NCBI GenBank assembly: GCA_025934545.1 | Contig: JAICXV010000059.1 | Span: forward strand, 1-8,593 | DNA from: Verrucomicrobiia bacterium | Lineage (GTDB): Bacteria > Verrucomicrobiota > Verrucomicrobiia > Limisphaerales > Palsa-1400 | DNA: 8,593 nucleotides | Direction of reading: 5' to 3' | Part shown: piece by piece, positions 6,453 through 8,593 of the stretch | Layout: every line of letters begins with the position of its first letter | How positions within the stretch are numbered: position 1 is the stretch's first letter | Notes under the pieces: model-generated | The model's database searches: none | What the model was told of the DNA's origin: nothing | The model's input: only the letters and a program-made list of their open reading frames with translations | Translations under genes and position numbers: made by a program

Positions 6453-6551
6453 TGGGATAAGGCGCAGTTCGACGGAAGGACCTTGGACTTTTCCCCAGGC
6501 TCCACCTCCAGCAGCCTCTCCAAGGTTCTTATCCCATTCCAGCCTCTCTAC
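6437..6551. repeat. Long imperfect inverted repeat (115 bases)
   Basis: The left arm 6437-6461 is the reverse complement of 6528-6551 except for one mismatch and one single-base indel (about 23 of 25 positions). A short AGAAA continues on both outer sides after a 2-base insertion on the right. Nested inside, 6476-6487 pairs with 6519-6530 at 11 of 12 positions (core CCTTGGA/TCCAAGG), and AGGCT (6497-6501) pairs with AGCCT (6513-6517). The result is a long hairpin with an asymmetric bulge of about 14 bases on the left side. It sits at the 5' end of the hydrolase gene, in the 263-base spacer to the exporter gene. Function is unknown: a small non-autonomous element, a 5' leader structure or an mRNA stabiliser are all possible. 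Confidence 0.75.
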
Positions 6552-6677
6552 GGTTTCTATTTAGCCTAATTCGTGCCACGTGTTGGCGAACCGGGCGCAT
6601 CGTTGCAAATGCCTGTAAACTCGAGGTTTTTTAGAAACAACAAGGCAAAGATAAGCGCGTGGATGTTTGGATTTCAC

Positions 6678-6699
6678 GCGTGAGGTAAAAACTTCACGC
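6678..6699 (-). terminator. Hairpin just downstream of the exporter gene, possible terminator
   Basis: GCGTGA (6678-6683) pairs with TCACGC (6694-6699) around a 10-base loop, 16 bases past the exporter stop codon on the minus strand. It overlaps a TCACGCGTGA palindrome at 6674-6683. No T-run follows on the minus strand, so intrinsic termination is doubtful. Confidence 0.25.
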
Positions 6700-6715
6700 A
6701 CAGGGCCGAGAAAGA

Positions 6716-8554
6716 TCACATTTCAAATTTGGACAAACGGCTGAGACCGAGTTGCCAGGGGATCCATCCGACGGCCAGGGAAAGCGCAGCGAAGGCAAGC
6801 CAGCTTCCGATAATCCAGCTTACGGATGTTTCACCTTTCCAGCCCCAGGGCGAACCCAACGCGAGAAGTGCGACGGACGCGACGATGTAGAGAAAGCTAA
6901 GCACGAGACAAAGCGTCCCCCCGAAGCCGCTGACGATTTTTGACGGGTTATCTTCGCGAAAATTTGGATACAAAGCACCGAGGCCGGTGGCGAGCGCGGT
7001 CAAGGTGAAGGTCATCGTCGAAATGATGAGGGCGAGGTAGAATGTGCGATCGAGCGGCATTTGCAACATGCGGCAGGAAACGAAAATGAGGATGAGCGTA
7101 ATGGTGAGCGCGGCGCGGCTGGCCAGCCAATATTTTGCGCGTTGGACCTGGATCAAACCGAGCGGGGCCATGCCGATGATCCAGAGGCGTTTTCCTTCCA
7201 ATGAAAATTGCGGAAAAACAAAGCGCGTGGTGAGCGTTGCAAGATTGAGGGCGCACGCGCCGAGGTTTAGATAGCAGACGAGATGGATCCAAAATGGGCT
7301 GGTCAGTTGTTGCGAGAAATGGCGCAGGTTGATGATGTAAACGCCGAGCAGCCCGAGGAGGACGAGTGTTTGGCCCCATTGCAGTGTATCGCGCCAGAAC
7401 ATGCGCGTGTCTTTGACGAGAATGGCGAGCACGTCGGAAGGGGGATTGTGCCAATAGCCGAGGAAGCGTTCGATGCGGCCGCGTGGGTAAGTGAATTCAA
7501 TGCGGCGTTCGCCACGACGTTTGAACCAGTCCCAACTTTGGAAAATGCTAGCGCGACTTTGCACGGTTGCGAACGATTCGTAGAACTGTTTGCCAAGCGT
7601 TGTGAAGGAAAGAAAACCGAACAAGAGCACGTTGCTCAATAAGACGAGAAGGAAAAAAAGGGCGGAGCTGAGCGCGCCTTCCGCCCAATTCAGTACACTG
7701 GCCGAAAGCCAATAACTCGGCAGCCACGGCCATTCAGCGAAATTGGTGTGCATCATGATTTTGTCGAGTGTGACGAGGACGCGGGCGTCGGTGGTTTCTT
7801 CGGTAAGCGGCTCGGGCCGAAACCAGATCGCGACCAGCGGTACGAGGATGCAAACCGCAACGACGGCTGTTATCTGAAAGGTGCGTCGGTCCAGATAGCG
7901 GCCCAAATTCAACGCGACCCACGCGCCAGCCACGCCCGGCAGAATGATAAACATGCCAACGGCGGCGAGAGTCATCAGATAGAAGTGCCAGTGGACAGCG
8001 CGCGTCAGACCGTAGGCGGCCAGAAGCGGCGCAATCAGAAACACAAATGCCCATGATGCAAGCAAGGCCGATTCGAAAAATTTCCAGCGAAAGATGGTTT
8101 TCGGTGAAATCGGCAGTGTGACGAGGAACTGCGTTTCGCGGTTGCGAAAGTAATTGCTGTAACCGATGACGATGTTGCTGAAGATGAGCAGCACGAACAG
8201 GAAGACGAACAAAAGAAAAAGGAGCCGTTCGGTCAAAAGCGGTCCGAGCGCGGGAAAGTTATTCAGAAATTTCAGGCCGAATCGGAACAGTAAAAACGAA
8301 AGGCTGAGGTAAGCGACGATAAACAGTCCAATCGACGAAGACAGGAGCCGGGATTGGGTGCGCAATGATTTCATGCGGCGCCAATGCTGCAAGGCATTGG
8401 TGCGGGCGAGCAGCCACAGCGGCGATGACTGGATGAAACCGTTCACTGAAAGGAGTTTACTGGTCGGGACACGAAAAGCACGGCGTATTCTGGCGGCAAA
8501 CCTAATGTTTTTAAGTTTTTTTTGAATTGCAACTGGACAGGAATTGTCCAACAT
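6716..8554 (-). CDS. Large ABC-2-type exporter membrane subunit (putative)
   Basis: A 612-codon polytopic membrane protein with about 12 hydrophobic helices, roughly at 73-92, 111-131, 164-182, 193-212, 226-244, 296-316, 394-411, 424-441, 480-497, 505-527, 545-566 and 580-600. A polar region at about 320-375 joins two halves, suggesting a fused or duplicated permease. Features typical of ABC-2 permeases are NRETQFLVTLPISPKTIFRWK (138-158), just before the third helix, and YPNFREDNPSKIVSGFGGT (529-547). It should form the membrane channel of an exporter, but the ATPase gene is not in the window and the substrate is unknown. The start is unsafe: ATG 8554 has no well-spaced ribosome-binding site, the frame is open to the right edge, and residues 1-36 are basic and poorly protein-like. 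GTG 8446 (VNGFIQSSPLWLLARTN) or ATG 8374 are plausible real starts. Confidence is high for a membrane transport protein, moderate for the ABC label. Confidence 0.78.
   Translation of the reverse strand: MLDNSCPVAIQKKLKNIRFAARIRRAFRVPTSKLLSVNGFIQSSPLWLLARTNALQHWRRMKSLRTQSRLLSSSIGLFIVAYLSLSFLLFRFGLKFLNNFPALGPLLTERLLFLLFVFLFVLLIFSNIVIGYSNYFRNRETQFLVTLPISPKTIFRWKFFESALLASWAFVFLIAPLLAAYGLTRAVHWHFYLMTLAAVGMFIILPGVAGAWVALNLGRYLDRRTFQITAVVAVCILVPLVAIWFRPEPLTEETTDARVLVTLDKIMMHTNFAEWPWLPSYWLSASVLNWAEGALSSALFFLLVLLSNVLLFGFLSFTTLGKQFYESFATVQSRASIFQSWDWFKRRGERRIEFTYPRGRIERFLGYWHNPPSDVLAILVKDTRMFWRDTLQWGQTLVLLGLLGVYIINLRHFSQQLTSPFWIHLVCYLNLGACALNLATLTTRFVFPQFSLEGKRLWIIGMAPLGLIQVQRAKYWLASRAALTITLILIFVSCRMLQMPLDRTFYLALIISTMTFTLTALATGLGALYPNFREDNPSKIVSGFGGTLCLVLSFLYIVASVALLALGSPWGWKGETSVSWIIGSWLAFAALSLAVGWIPWQLGLSRLSKFEM
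8534..8550. repeat. Perfect 6-5-6 inverted repeat at the 5' end of the exporter gene
   Basis: TGGACA (8534-8539) and TGTCCA (8545-8550) are perfect complements around a 5-base GGAAT spacer. The dyad lies a base before the ATG at 8554 when read on the minus strand, and 17-18 bases upstream of an A8 run (T8 at 8516-8523 on the plus strand). If the true start is the downstream GTG at 8446, it would lie in the promoter region and could be an operator. This role is conjecture. Confidence 0.4.
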
Positions 8555-8593
8555 GTCGCCCGCATTATTCCTTTCGCAGTCCAGACGAGGAAC

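Noticed and set aside
6437..6551. Insertion sequence with terminal inverted repeats
   Set aside because: The arms enclose only 66 bases with no transposase, and I see no clear target-site duplication. It is kept as a plain inverted repeat.
8553..8593. Possible divergent plus-strand gene starting at ATG 8553
   Set aside because: Only about 13 codons are visible before the edge, with no recognisable content and a poorly placed AGGA. It cannot be supported.

Overview
The window looks like a stretch of bacterial chromosome, probably from a Verrucomicrobiota-type organism. That placement is an inference from moderately high GC with loosely packed genes, AATG-based heptamer repeats in the spacers, and the style of the large ABC-exporter subunit and the NtrC-type regulator. 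Nothing here fixes the taxonomy. I see no tRNA, rRNA, CRISPR array, transposase or phage gene.

Layout, left to right. (a) 1-219, minus strand: the N-terminal part of an unrecognised small membrane protein that runs off the left edge. (b) 220-552: non-coding, with a heptamer-repeat patch and two hairpins. (c) 553-3342, minus strand: a two-gene operon for a tripartite-type drug efflux pump, emrA (membrane fusion protein) then emrB (14-TM DHA2 major facilitator), 3 bases apart. No outer-membrane channel or local regulator gene accompanies it. (d) 3343-3554: divergent spacer with a second copy of the heptamer patch, in the same orientation as the first, so the two copies bracket the efflux operon. 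(e) 3555-5036, plus strand: a complete sigma-54-dependent response regulator (receiver, AAA+, Fis-type HTH) with no kinase beside it. (f) 5088-5677, plus strand: a mazE-mazF toxin-antitoxin operon with 4-base overlap, preceded by a dyad that abuts the mazE start codon. (g) 5691-6452, minus strand: a predicted papain-like (NlpC/P60, YiiX-type) cysteine hydrolase, convergent with mazF. (h) 6453-6715: spacer carrying a strong, long imperfect inverted repeat. (i) 6716-8554, minus strand: a large polytopic ABC-2-type exporter membrane subunit whose frame stays open to the right edge.

The genes do not form one pathway. They read as independent units: drug efflux, enhancer-dependent transcription control, a toxin-antitoxin module, a cell-envelope-type hydrolase and an exporter subunit. 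I found no convincing undescribed multi-gene system. The most interesting material is non-coding (repeats bracketing emrAB, the 115-base inverted repeat, the mazEF dyad), plus an extra C-terminal membrane helix on EmrA and a non-canonical receiver loop in the regulator.
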